From positions 1 to 64,000 of IMG/VR virus record IMGVR_UViG_3300009151_000053: a stretch of 64,000 nt of DNA. One strand, 5' to 3'. The notes beneath the pieces were generated by a model. The model saw only the letters and a program-made list of their open reading frames with translations. It ran no database searches and was not told where the DNA came from. The position numbers and the translations under genes were made by a program. Positions within the stretch are counted from its first letter, which is position 1; each line of letters begins with the position of its first letter. Of this stretch, positions 42,792-51,635 are shown in pieces. The DNA comes from a virus.

Positions 42792-44926
42792 TGGCTAACA
42801 TTCAATTCCAACTTAGAAGAGGCACTGCTGCACAGTGGACAGCCGCTAACACAACTCTTGCTGCTGGTGAAATCGGTATTGAAACTGATACACAACTGTT
42901 CAAGATCGGCAACGGCTCTACATCATGGAACATTTTGTCATATGGTGGTTTGCGCGGTTATGTTGGTTCTCAGGGAACAACTGGATATACTGGCTCGCAA
43001 GGCGCGACAGGCTATACCGGATCGATGGGCTATACTGGCTCAATCGGTTATACAGGGTCTCAAGGCGTAACAGGTTATACTGGATCATTGGGTTATACTG
43101 GATCATTGGGTTATACTGGATCATTGGGTTATACTGGATCACTAGGATATACAGGTTCTAAGGGTGATATTGGTTACAGTGGATCATTTGGTTACACCGG
43201 ATCGCTAGGATATACTGGTTCGTTTGGTTATACTGGCTCGCAAGGTGTTATTGGTTATACAGGTTCTAAGGGTGATGTTGGTGCTCAAGGACCTCAAGGT
43301 CAGTTTGGTGGTGCTGCATTTGAATACAACTACAGCAATAATACAGCAAACACCGATCCAACTGCTGGTTATTTAAAGTTTAATAGCACAAATCTTGCTA
43401 CAGCAACATCAATGTATATTGATTATCTTGATATCACTTCTACAAGTGCATATAACTATTTGCAAACGATTGACGATTCTACATCTGCTATTAAAGGAAC
43501 ATTTAGACTTGAAGAAAAAGCAAATAATGCAAACTTTGCTTATTTCTCTATTACGGGTAATCACACAGAATCTGGTCCTGGTGGATATTTTACAGTTCCT
43601 ATCGCATGGTTAAATGGCGTAACTTCATTCACTAATGGATTAGATTCTATTATTACATTCGTTAGAACTGGTGATAAAGGTGACACAGGTTATACTGGAT
43701 CGCAAGGAATTATTGGTTATACAGGCTCGTTCGGTTATACTGGATCACTAGGATATACAGGCTCACTCGGCTATACAGGTTCTAAGGGTGATATTGGTTA
43801 CAGTGGATCATTTGGTTACACCGGATCGCTAGGATATACTGGTTCGTTTGGCTATACAGGTTCACTTGGCTACACTGGATCGCTAGGATATACTGGTTCG
43901 TTTGGTTATACTGGCTCGCAAGGTGATATTGGTTACAGTGGATCATTTGGTTACACCGGATCGCTAGGATATGTTGGTTCTCAAGGACCAACTCCAGTAT
44001 CAACCATATACACTGCACAATCACTCAATCTAACTGGTGGTGTGTATGTTTCTGGTTCTTTATCAAGTGTTCAAACATTCAACGATGGAAACAGTTATAC
44101 GATCACTGATGGTACAGGAACAGGTCCAGCATGGTATATTGATTTCGGATTTACTGGTGTTACATCTTTTAACCAAGTTGATTTAAATATTCAATACACA
44201 GTAAGTTCTGGTCATACAATCTATGTTCAGTTATACAACTATGCTATTGCTGGTTGGGACAACGTTGCGCAATATAGTGGTCTAACTGGATATACACAGT
44301 TTCAGTTAGGTGTTATTTCTAGTACAAACTATATTAATGCTGGTGCGGCAACTGTAAGACTTTACCATAGTAACACTGGTACTGCTGGTCACACAACAAA
44401 TATTGAATATGTATCTATCGTAGATTCTATTGCTGGTGGTCAAGGTCCTAGAGGATTTACTGGATACACAGGTTCTATTGGTTATACTGGTTCTCAAGGC
44501 GTTATTGGATATACTGGTTCTCAAGGTATTATTGGTTATACTGGTTCTCAAGGCGTTATTGGATATACTGGTTCTCAAGGTATTATTGGTTATACTGGAT
44601 CGCTTGGTTACACAGGTTCACAAGGTGTAATCGGTTATACAGGTTCTACGGCAGCATTAGCAATATTTACATCGCCCACAAGTCTTACAATGTCTTCGAC
44701 CTATGGTGCATACTTTGCTAACCACACAACAGGAACAATCACTTTTACATTACCCGATGCTACATTAAATACAGGTATCTTGTTGCACATTAAAAACATA
44801 AATACAGGCATATTAAACATAGCAGGAACGCAAAATATCGATTCTAGCGCAACACCACTAATAATGCAGTATAGAAACTCATCTGTTAGACTTATAAGCG
44901 ATGGAACAAGTTGGAAAATCTTTTAA
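42791..44926 (+). CDS. Collagen-like fibre with Mtd-type N-terminal domain
   Basis: A 711-residue fibre. Residues 1-50 (IQFQLRRGTAAQWTAANTTLAAGEIGIETDTQLFKIGNGSTSWN) match the N-terminal domain of the major tropism determinant family, used to attach fibres. Three collagen-like stretches (about 42955-43310, 43680-43990, 44440-44650) are separated by two beta domains; the second (VQTFNDGNSYTITDGTGTGPAWYIDFGFTGVTSFNQVDLNIQY) looks like a carbohydrate-binding jelly roll. The C-terminal ~85 residues (FTSPTSLTMSSTYGAYFANHTTGTITFTLPD) form a tip. I start at the ATG at 42791, which overlaps the upstream stop; an in-frame upstream start is not needed. Confidence 0.82.
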   Translation: MANIQFQLRRGTAAQWTAANTTLAAGEIGIETDTQLFKIGNGSTSWNILSYGGLRGYVGSQGTTGYTGSQGATGYTGSMGYTGSIGYTGSQGVTGYTGSLGYTGSLGYTGSLGYTGSLGYTGSKGDIGYSGSFGYTGSLGYTGSFGYTGSQGVIGYTGSKGDVGAQGPQGQFGGAAFEYNYSNNTANTDPTAGYLKFNSTNLATATSMYIDYLDITSTSAYNYLQTIDDSTSAIKGTFRLEEKANNANFAYFSITGNHTESGPGGYFTVPIAWLNGVTSFTNGLDSIITFVRTGDKGDTGYTGSQGIIGYTGSFGYTGSLGYTGSLGYTGSKGDIGYSGSFGYTGSLGYTGSFGYTGSLGYTGSLGYTGSFGYTGSQGDIGYSGSFGYTGSLGYVGSQGPTPVSTIYTAQSLNLTGGVYVSGSLSSVQTFNDGNSYTITDGTGTGPAWYIDFGFTGVTSFNQVDLNIQYTVSSGHTIYVQLYNYAIAGWDNVAQYSGLTGYTQFQLGVISSTNYINAGAATVRLYHSNTGTAGHTTNIEYVSIVDSIAGGQGPRGFTGYTGSIGYTGSQGVIGYTGSQGIIGYTGSQGVIGYTGSQGIIGYTGSLGYTGSQGVIGYTGSTAALAIFTSPTSLTMSSTYGAYFANHTTGTITFTLPDATLNTGILLHIKNINTGILNIAGTQNIDSSATPLIMQYRNSSVRLISDGTSWKIF
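42955..43310 (+). repeat. Collagen-like repeat with three perfect 18-bp copies
   Basis: Gly-X-Y-coding repeat. 43073-43090, 43091-43108 and 43109-43126 are identical 18-mers (GGTTATACTGGATCATTG), with a fourth diverging copy, a sign of recent slippage or recombination. Confidence 0.88.
43685..43985 (+). repeat. Collagen-like GYTGSLG/GYTGSFG array
   Basis: Second Gly-X-Y stretch of the same gene; parts of 43780-43850 and 43925-43975 nearly repeat 43155-43225 ([20 protein letters not shown]). Confidence 0.8.
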
Positions 44927-44937
44927 GGAAATAAAGA

Positions 44938-46467
44938 ATGGCATATTTCGAAGTCTCAAACTTAGCCGATTCCAGTCTTTTATCGTCCACAACGATTGGC
45001 TCGGCTTATACCAACGTCACACTTACTAACGGTAGTGCTACGATCAGCGGTCTTAGCGGGCTAAACAGCACTTATCTTGGCGATTATATTAACAGCACTG
45101 CTGGTTTTCCTATCGGCACATTTATTGTTTCTATTACAAATGCCACAACGGCGGTGTTGTCAGCACCATATACTGGTGTAACAACTTCTACTGCTACGCT
45201 CGCTCTATATCCTTTAACTGGTCCTTCTATTGATACAACTGGTTATCCATCTATCGTGCTTCAGTTGGGTGGTGTTTTTGTTGGTCAGATGTATATCGAA
45301 GGATCAAATGACAACACTAACTGGGATAAACTTTATGTTCTTCCGTTGAATGATGTTGTTTTGACTGATGACATTACGTCTATGGGTAACTATCATTTAA
45401 AGACATCAACAAGATATATTCGCTACAACTTCCAGCAAATATTCAATGGTACACCAACATTAACGATTTATGGAAGATCAGGTACTGGTCCTTCTGCTGC
45501 TGATGGTCTGTCTCTTGCGTTATCACAAGAACAGAATATTCCACTTAACGTCAACTTGTCATCAGGTATAAAGAAAGATTCTACCAACGCTCTGTTTATT
45601 TCTGATGCTCCTACGCTTGTTCAGTTAGTTGCGGCAGTCGGTCAAATAACTGTTATCGATATGCAGGGTTATAATACGATTCACTTAACGACTAATGCAT
45701 ATGCAGCATCTGGTGGTTTCCAAATATCAAACTCAAATGACGGTACAGCAACATCATTTGCTACCAACCAGGCTGCTCTTTCATCTGCAACCGGTGGTAC
45801 TATGTCTACTGCTATTGTTGCTTCTACAACATATGCATTTACTCCGAATGCTCGTTATGTGCGTATTGTTTGCACAACCGCAGGTATGTTATCATATTTC
45901 TTACGCAACACACCAAACAGTGGCATCGTAGCACAAAACTTAACAGCAATCGGTGGTGCTGCTGTATCTTCTACTGCCGCACAACTTGGCGTTAACGTTG
46001 TACAGTTTGCTGGTTCGTTTGTCAACGGCGGTGTTGCTGGTTCTATAAGCGTCGGCGGCGCATCAGCCGTAGGTGTTGCACCAACTTATAACTATCTTGG
46101 CGCAAGCGGCATCGATACTTCTGGTTTGGCTAGACGTATTCTTTCTGATACAACAGGCCGTTTGCAGATAGCAGGATTCAACGCAATCTCTGCACAGTTT
46201 GCAAACACTTCTACAACAAACCCATTAACCGCAGTTGGTGCAATCACTGGCACAAACCAGGCAACGGCTGCATTAAACGTTCAAGACACTGCTCAATTTG
46301 AAGGACAATCTCTTGTTGAATTGCTTGCCTTGATGTTACTAGAATTGCGTATTGCTAATCAACAGCGATATGAAATGGTATACCTGCTAAATAATGGTAT
46401 ACAAAACGCAATGGACCCACCTGAAAACTTCAGAAACGATTCATCATCTCTCTTCTTCGTACAATAA
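44938..46467 (+). CDS. Virion structural protein with C-terminal helix, paralogue family A
   Basis: A 509-residue beta-rich protein. The start has a module FEVSNLADSS...YTNVTLTNGSATISGLSGLNSTYLGDYI, related to modules in the genes at 25146 and 30572. The middle holds two discoidin-like (F5/8-type) stretches: PSIVLQLGGVFVGQMYIEGSNDNTNWDKLY and NTIHLTTNAYAASGGFQISNSNDGT. The C-terminus (LVELLALMLLELRIANQQRYEMVYLLNNGIQ ... FRNDSSSLF) resembles that of the shorter protein at 57353. Together with the next gene it forms a pair repeated at 57353-58425. AAGGAAATAAAG precedes the ATG. Virion role inferred. Confidence 0.65.
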   Translation: MAYFEVSNLADSSLLSSTTIGSAYTNVTLTNGSATISGLSGLNSTYLGDYINSTAGFPIGTFIVSITNATTAVLSAPYTGVTTSTATLALYPLTGPSIDTTGYPSIVLQLGGVFVGQMYIEGSNDNTNWDKLYVLPLNDVVLTDDITSMGNYHLKTSTRYIRYNFQQIFNGTPTLTIYGRSGTGPSAADGLSLALSQEQNIPLNVNLSSGIKKDSTNALFISDAPTLVQLVAAVGQITVIDMQGYNTIHLTTNAYAASGGFQISNSNDGTATSFATNQAALSSATGGTMSTAIVASTTYAFTPNARYVRIVCTTAGMLSYFLRNTPNSGIVAQNLTAIGGAAVSSTAAQLGVNVVQFAGSFVNGGVAGSISVGGASAVGVAPTYNYLGASGIDTSGLARRILSDTTGRLQIAGFNAISAQFANTSTTNPLTAVGAITGTNQATAALNVQDTAQFEGQSLVELLALMLLELRIANQQRYEMVYLLNNGIQNAMDPPENFRNDSSSLFFVQ

Positions 46468-46490
46468 ACAAACTCTAAAGGAGACATTAT

Positions 46491-47144
46491 ATGTTAGTAC
46501 AAAAACAAGTAGGACCAGTGACTACAACTTCATCTTTGGCTGCTGGTGCCGCAATCAACGGTCGTCTTGGAAACATGGGTGAGGATATCGTATCCGAACT
46601 GCACGGTCGTTATTATGAAACAACTTATCGTCGTGCAATGTTCACTGGTGCTACTCAGGCTGTCATCGCAACTGCTACTGTTGCAGGTCCAACTGCTTCA
46701 ACGACTGGCGTTCCTGTGTTGTATAATCCAATCGGTAACGTCAACAACGTGATTATTACAAAGGTAGGCGTAGGCTTTGTTCTAACCCCAGCCGCTCCTC
46801 TTGTATATGGTATTGCTACCGGTTACAATGGTGCCACTGCCGTTTCTGGTACTTTAACTTCTGTAACCCCTAAGAACCGTTTCATCGGTCTTGGTGCCGC
46901 TCCAACTGCCGCGATGTATTTCTCGGCTGCTATCACTCTTCCAACTGCACCAACTGCTGATATTATCTTGGGCGTTGTTGATCAAGGTGCTGTCACAGTC
47001 TCTTCAGTTGGACCAGCCTCGATGGTCGATCTTGAAGGAAGCATCATTCTTCCTCCAGGTGCGTATGCGACTATTTACACTTCAGCCGTAATGGTTGCTT
47101 CTTCGTTGCTCGCTTCGTTCCAGTGGGAAGAAGTTCCTATCTAA
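46491..47144 (+). CDS. Structural protein with ELHGRYYE motif, copy 1
   Basis: A 217-residue protein (LVQKQVGPVTTTSSLAAGAAINGRLGNMGEDIVSELHGRYYETTYRRAMF), a type I have seen repeatedly in virion gene sets of T4-like and large phages, with a C-terminal VDLEGSIILPPGAYATIYTSA...SFQWEEVP. It is a clear paralogue of the protein at 57799; the two share the ELHGRYYE..YR..LF block and the same end. A strong AAGGAG site lies before the ATG, and a hairpin terminator follows, so this unit ends here. High expression fits a decoration or tip protein; the function is not known. Confidence 0.65.
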   Translation: MLVQKQVGPVTTTSSLAAGAAINGRLGNMGEDIVSELHGRYYETTYRRAMFTGATQAVIATATVAGPTASTTGVPVLYNPIGNVNNVIITKVGVGFVLTPAAPLVYGIATGYNGATAVSGTLTSVTPKNRFIGLGAAPTAAMYFSAAITLPTAPTADIILGVVDQGAVTVSSVGPASMVDLEGSIILPPGAYATIYTSAVMVASSLLASFQWEEVPI

Positions 47145-47156
47145 GTATTGCTTAAG

Positions 47157-47187
47157 ATATGGGGGATTTATTCCCCCATATTTTTTA
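47157..47187 (+). terminator. Rho-independent terminator after the 46491 gene
   Basis: A 9-bp stem ATATGGGGG/CCCCCATAT with an ATTTATT loop followed by a T-rich run. It splits the fibre region into two transcription units. Confidence 0.9.
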
Positions 47188-47213
47188 TCTCTGTACAATC
47201 ATAACTAAATAAT

Positions 47214-47223
47214 AGTTGCAACA
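47214..47223 (+). promoter_or_regulatory. Possible variant late promoter (CTAAATAA)
   Basis: CTAAATAA directly after the terminator and about 14 bases before the ATG at 47236, where a new promoter would be expected. It differs from TATAAATA, so weak. Confidence 0.3.
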
Positions 47224-47235
47224 GAGAAAGTTAAA

Positions 47236-48468
47236 ATGAACACGAGTATTATATACGTTTCATCCAATACAGACCCTCAGTCAATAGATTCTATATCTTT
47301 GGCTGAGGTTCACTCTGTCCAGTACACAATACAAGCATCCACAAATACTGGTATCAGTGTTTCTAAATGCCAAGTTACTCATGATGGTGTTACGATTGGT
47401 GATATTCAAAGAGGATATACACTTAACAATGGTGCACCTCTAGAATATTCAACTGACATTACCAACTATTCTGGTAGATTAATGGTAACTCCATCTGCTA
47501 ACGTCACTACATTTAAGATTCAAAAAGAAACTATTGAATGTAACGTCTATTCAGAGAACACACAAAGCGGAAGAATGATCAAGGCTACTGAAGGCTTTGC
47601 TGTTGATTATGTTTCATCTCTAAACAATGCTACAGTTAGACAAATCAACAACAATCAATATGTATCACCAACAACATTTGTTACAGCAGGAACTCTTGGT
47701 CCTATTGCAACTAAGAATGAACTGTTTCTGAATACAACATTTGCTGATAACTCTGCATGGATTCCTTACAATGATAGTGTTCTGGTTGTTGATAATGGTT
47801 ACGGATCAATAACTAGTTATAACAATATTAACAACTTCTACTATCAAGCAATAGATGTTGTTCCTGGTAGAAACTACAGAGTCTCTGGTACTGGCTACAC
47901 GACTAATGATGGGACTGTTCGTATTGGTTCTTCATTGGAGTTAGATGATTATGCTATATACTCGTTAACAAGAACTGATGCTACATTTGATATTCTGTTC
48001 TCACCTAAAGTCAATAGAATATATGTTTCTGTTGGTCATGGATCAGAAGGAACAACTACAACTGTTAGCAATATGTCTTTTAAGGAATCTGTACCGTTTC
48101 ATACATACAATCAGACTCAAGGAACGTTTTATCTAAAGTTTAACTCTATAACTGCTGGAACAACATTAGCAACGTTTACTGCTACTGATACTCTAACAAG
48201 AACTATTAGTATATCATTAGGGAACAATCTCATTATAACCGAAGATCAAACGGATGTCAATAGCGGAACCCAACTTTCTGTAAATAAACTTGCTTTTTCT
48301 TATTCAGAAGCAGGGATCATTTCTTCGTTGAATGGTGCTCCTGTTGTTCAGGCTGATGCATCAATCGTTGACAATATGAAGACGCTGTATTTTGCCACTC
48401 TTCCATTAGAGTTTGCTTATGTGTCTGATGTTCTGGCTAACTCACAACTGATAGCGATGACGACGTAA
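47236..48468 (+). CDS. Virion structural protein, putative carbohydrate-binding domains
   Basis: A 410-residue beta-rich protein. Residues 1-110 (IIYVSSNTDPQSIDSISLAEVHSVQYTIQASTNTGISVSKCQVTHDG) form a domain I have seen in marine-phage tail proteins. The middle (ELFLNTTFADNSAWIPYN ... YYQAIDVVPGRNYRVSGTGYT) resembles a carbohydrate-binding module of the CBM type common in phage tail proteins. First gene after the terminator. Its stop overlaps the ATG of the collagen-like fibre gene (TAATG), so it probably is that fibre's neighbour in the tail. Function inferred from composition. Confidence 0.6.
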   Translation: MNTSIIYVSSNTDPQSIDSISLAEVHSVQYTIQASTNTGISVSKCQVTHDGVTIGDIQRGYTLNNGAPLEYSTDITNYSGRLMVTPSANVTTFKIQKETIECNVYSENTQSGRMIKATEGFAVDYVSSLNNATVRQINNNQYVSPTTFVTAGTLGPIATKNELFLNTTFADNSAWIPYNDSVLVVDNGYGSITSYNNINNFYYQAIDVVPGRNYRVSGTGYTTNDGTVRIGSSLELDDYAIYSLTRTDATFDILFSPKVNRIYVSVGHGSEGTTTTVSNMSFKESVPFHTYNQTQGTFYLKFNSITAGTTLATFTATDTLTRTISISLGNNLIITEDQTDVNSGTQLSVNKLAFSYSEAGIISSLNGAPVVQADASIVDNMKTLYFATLPLEFAYVSDVLANSQLIAMTT

Positions 48469-49802
48469 TGACCAAGAGAACAGAGTTCTTTTTAAATAAT
48501 ATTTCTGTTAAAGGCATTATGGCTAATGGTTATATCGGCTCTGCTGGTCAAGCGTTGTTGTCTAATGGTACATCAACCTATTGGGGTGCTGGTGGTGGTT
48601 ATGCCGGATCACAAGGATATACTGGCTCTTCTGGTGCTTATGCAGGGCTTGGCTATACTGGTTCTCAAGGTTATACCGGATCATTTGGTTATACAGGCTC
48701 TCAAGGTGATATAGGTTATACAGGCTCGCGTGGCTATACTGGTTCTCAAGGTTATACCGGATCATTTGGTTATACCGGATCATTCGGTTACACTGGATCA
48801 TTTGGCTACACTGGTTCTTTTGGTTACACTGGATCATTTGGCTATACAGGTTCTTTTGGTTATACCGGATCATTCGGTTACACTGGTTCTTTTGGTTACA
48901 CTGGTTCTTTTGGTTACACTGGATCAAGAGGAATAACATATACAGGAATAACTCCACCTGCATCTGCTATTAATGGTGATACTTGGTGGAATCCAGCCAC
49001 AGGCAATAGATATGTTTATTATCAAGATATTGATACCGCTCAATGGGTACAAGATTCTGCTGTAGGTCCTGCTGGTATTACAGGCTATACAGGTTCATTT
49101 GGATATACAGGCTCGCGTGGCTACACTGGTTCTCAAGGTTATACTGGTTCTTCTGGTGCATATGCTGCACTAGGATATACAGGATCGTTAGGATATACTG
49201 GGTCGCTAGGATATACAGGTTCAATCGGCTATACTGGTTCTCAAGGTGTTATTGGTTATACAGGTTCATTTGGTTACACGGGCTCAATCGGCTATACTGG
49301 CTCTCAAGGTGTTATTGGTTATACAGGTTCATTTGGTTACACGGGCTCGTTTGGTTACACAGGATCGTTTGGTTACACAGGTTCAATCGGCTATACTGGC
49401 TCTCAAGGTGTTATTGGTTATACGGGATCGTTTGGCTACACAGGTTCGTCTGGCGCATATGCTGCTATTGGATATACTGGTTCTGGTGGCAATTCTCCAG
49501 CACAGTTTAAATCTTCTGCATACACGCTTGCTTTCGGTGACGTGATCGCTGCAAATACCTATACAGCCGCATTTTCTCTAAGTCTTCCTGCTTCACCGAC
49601 AACTGGACAACCACCAATAACTATTTTTGATGGTGGTGCTAATGCAACTTTTGCTGGATTTGCCACAAACAACTTGACGGTACTTCGTAATGGAAGCGTT
49701 ACGATTAATGGTGTGGCTGATGATGTCTTTTTTGCAGAAAGTGGAATGTCTGTGAAACTTGAATATATGACTGGTGGATGGAGAATGCGAAATGGCGGTT
49801 AA
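48468..49802 (+). CDS. Collagen-like fibre A with conserved tip domain
   Basis: A 444-residue fibre. A short N-terminal part (TEFFLNNISVKGIMANGYIGSAGQALLSNGTSTYWG) leads to a Gly-X-Y stalk with a run of about nine or ten FGYTGS units, then a WW-type module (TPPASAINGDTWWNPATGNRYVYYQD), a second stalk and a ~100-residue tip (AQFKSSAYTLAFGDVIAANTYTAAFSLSLPASPTTGQPPITIF ... GWRMRNGG). The same WW module and tip recur in the fibre at 51636. Its final codons overlap the next ATG. It begins cassette A: fibre, two glycine-rich adhesins, small helper. Confidence 0.83.
   Translation: MTKRTEFFLNNISVKGIMANGYIGSAGQALLSNGTSTYWGAGGGYAGSQGYTGSSGAYAGLGYTGSQGYTGSFGYTGSQGDIGYTGSRGYTGSQGYTGSFGYTGSFGYTGSFGYTGSFGYTGSFGYTGSFGYTGSFGYTGSFGYTGSFGYTGSRGITYTGITPPASAINGDTWWNPATGNRYVYYQDIDTAQWVQDSAVGPAGITGYTGSFGYTGSRGYTGSQGYTGSSGAYAALGYTGSLGYTGSLGYTGSIGYTGSQGVIGYTGSFGYTGSIGYTGSQGVIGYTGSFGYTGSFGYTGSFGYTGSIGYTGSQGVIGYTGSFGYTGSSGAYAAIGYTGSGGNSPAQFKSSAYTLAFGDVIAANTYTAAFSLSLPASPTTGQPPITIFDGGANATFAGFATNNLTVLRNGSVTINGVADDVFFAESGMSVKLEYMTGGWRMRNGG
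48600..49490 (+). repeat. Collagen-like arrays of fibre A
   Basis: Two Gly-X-Y-coding arrays (about 48600-48940 and 49075-49490) around the WW-type module. The core has tandem 18-bp GGTTACACTGGATCATTT-like units with synonymous variation. Confidence 0.85.
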
Positions 49803-50481
49803 TGCATCAACTTTATTATTTACTGGTAAAGGCACTGCTCGTTTATTAGATAGACAAGTTTTTACATCTTCTGGCACTTGGACCAAACCTGCTAATGGCG
49901 CTGGCAATATTGCTGCTGGAGTAGGAAAGATTGTTAAGGTTTGGTTGATTGGTGGGGGTGGCGCTGGTTCTTATTATTACCAAAACGTTGCTACTGGTGG
50001 CGGCGGTGGTGGATTGACTGAAAAATATATAGATGTAATTGAATGTGCAGCAACTGTGACAGTTACGATTGGCGCTGGTGGGGCTTCTAGTCTTCTAAAT
50101 GGCGGAGACACTACATTTGGAACTTTAGGTCGTGCTGGTGGTGGTAGAGGCGGTCAAAGTCATTATACAGGCGGTCCTGGTGGTGGCGGTACTTATCCAG
50201 GAGGAGAAGGTGGTTCGTGGTTTTATGATCCGATAACGACATCTTATATTTCTGCTAGTGGTCAATCTGGAGGTGGTGCAGGTGGTGGCGCGGGCGGCGG
50301 AGTTAACACTGCAAAAGGCGGCGATGGCGCTGGAATATATGGTGTTGATTATGGTCCAGGTGCTGGAGGCGATAATGGCGCTACTGGTAAACTTTATGGC
50401 GGTGGTGGAAGTGTTAATATGTCAACGCTTAATGGAAACGTCGGCGCTGCTGGTGTAGCAGTTATTGAAGTTTGGGGATAA
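49792..50481 (+). CDS. Glycine-rich adhesin A1
   Basis: A 229-residue protein. The N-terminal ~55 residues (TARLLDRQVFTSSGTWTKPANGAGNIAAGVGKIVKVWLIGGGG) and the end (GAAGVAVIEVWG) frame a body with many oligo-glycine runs (GGGGGGL, GGPGGGG, GGGAGGGAGGG). This is the build of phage glycine-rich tip adhesins (as in T-even gp38), whose Gly runs form polyglycine-II helices with variable loops that bind the host. The ATG at 49792 (MAVNAS) overlaps the last codons of fibre A; an in-frame upstream ATG lies inside the fibre gene and is not needed. Paralogues follow at 50488 and 53188. Confidence 0.78.
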   Translation: MAVNASTLLFTGKGTARLLDRQVFTSSGTWTKPANGAGNIAAGVGKIVKVWLIGGGGAGSYYYQNVATGGGGGGLTEKYIDVIECAATVTVTIGAGGASSLLNGGDTTFGTLGRAGGGRGGQSHYTGGPGGGGTYPGGEGGSWFYDPITTSYISASGQSGGGAGGGAGGGVNTAKGGDGAGIYGVDYGPGAGGDNGATGKLYGGGGSVNMSTLNGNVGAAGVAVIEVWG

Positions 50482-50487
50482 ATAATA

Positions 50488-51204
50488 ATGTCAACTAATG
50501 CATCAATTTTATTAACTGCTGGCGCTGGTGGGGGCGTTGCTCGTCTATTGGATAGACAAATATTTACTACAAACGGCACTTGGACAAAGCCAGCAAACAA
50601 TGCAGGTAATATTGCTTCTGGTGTTGGTAAACTTGTAAAGATTTGGTTAATAGGCGCAGGTGGATCGGGATCAGTAGTTGGGACTGCTGGCGCTACATCT
50701 GCTGGTGGCGGTGGCGGCGGGTTAACACAAAAGTTTATAGATATCAGTGAATGTGGCGCTACAGTCTCTGTTACAATTGGTGCTGGTGGAACTGCATCAG
50801 GTAATAATGGTGGAGACACTACATTTGGAACTTTAGGTCGTGCTGGTGGCGGTAAGGGTGCAATAAGCACAAAAGAAGGTGGTCCTGGAGGCGGAGGTAC
50901 GTTTCCTGGCGGTGCTGGTGGATCGTGGTTTTTAAATCCTATAAATTCAATTTATAATGGAATGAATGGTAAATCTGGTGGTGGTGCTGGTGGGGGTTCT
51001 GGCATGGGACAAAATGTTGGCAAAGGCGGAGATAGTTCTGGGATTGTCGGGTCTGATTATGGTCCCGGCGCTGGTGGTGGCACTTCTGGCGCTGGTAATA
51101 ATGGAAATCTTTATGGCGGTGGTGGTTCTGGTGGCACTTCTGCTAATAGTAATAATGGATTTACTGGTGCTGCTGGTGTAGCAGTTATTGAAGTTTGGGG
51201 ATAA
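50488..51204 (+). CDS. Glycine-rich adhesin A2
   Basis: A 238-residue paralogue of A1 with the same framing segments (RLLDRQIFTTNGTWTKPANNAG, GVAVIEVWG) and a different set of loops between the Gly runs (TSAGGGGGGL, KSGGGAGGGSG, GPGAGGGTSGAG). A GATAAATA sequence lies at the end of the preceding gene. Differences from A1 concentrate in the loops, as expected for receptor-binding variants. It directly precedes a small helper gene. Role as host-binding tip is inferred from the family. Confidence 0.78.
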   Translation: MSTNASILLTAGAGGGVARLLDRQIFTTNGTWTKPANNAGNIASGVGKLVKIWLIGAGGSGSVVGTAGATSAGGGGGGLTQKFIDISECGATVSVTIGAGGTASGNNGGDTTFGTLGRAGGGKGAISTKEGGPGGGGTFPGGAGGSWFLNPINSIYNGMNGKSGGGAGGGSGMGQNVGKGGDSSGIVGSDYGPGAGGGTSGAGNNGNLYGGGGSGGTSANSNNGFTGAAGVAVIEVWG

Positions 51205-51215
51205 GGAGAAATCAA

Positions 51216-51632
51216 ATGAGACACGCGATTATAAAAGACAGTATTGTTATAAATGTAGCATTATGGGATGGAGAGACTGAATGGACATCTCCTGAAGGCA
51301 CTACAGTTGTGTCTTGTCCAGATGATGCTGGTCCAAATTGGTTATATGATGGTGTTAACTTTACTGCACCACCACATCTAGAAAATATTATTACAGAAGC
51401 GCCTTTACAAAAGATAGATTTTTTAAGATTATTCACACAGGAAGAAAGAATTGCAATCAAAGAAGCAGCAAAAACAAATGCTGTTGTTGAAGATTATCAG
51501 TATATGCTTGACAACTCTACAATTGTTTTATTAAGCGATCCAGATATTCAAACGGGCATTCCTATGTTAGAATCAGCAGGATTGATCGGCATAGGACGTG
51601 CTGCACAGATTCTTTCGGGGGTTAAACCTTAA
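51216..51632 (+). CDS. Small fibre-associated protein, copy A
   Basis: A 138-residue protein: MRHAIIKDSIVINVALWDGETEW, a YDGVNFTAP element, then a helical half (KIDFLRLFTQEERIAIKEAAK ... DPDIQTGIPMLESAGLIGIGRAAQILSG). The pattern is that of small tail-fibre-associated or assembly proteins of phages. I start it at the ATG at 51216, just after a good AAGGAG site; a start further upstream would lie in the adhesin gene. A close paralogue at 53988 occupies the same place in cassette B, also after a glycine-rich adhesin. Chaperone or minor virion role is possible. Confidence 0.68.
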   Translation: MRHAIIKDSIVINVALWDGETEWTSPEGTTVVSCPDDAGPNWLYDGVNFTAPPHLENIITEAPLQKIDFLRLFTQEERIAIKEAAKTNAVVEDYQYMLDNSTIVLLSDPDIQTGIPMLESAGLIGIGRAAQILSGVKP

Positions 51633-51635
51633 TAA

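Noticed and set aside
49043-49510. Trp/Tyr/Arg-rich open frames over the fibre repeats in other frames
   Set aside because: Produced by the periodic repeat in the shifted frame; low-complexity shadows.
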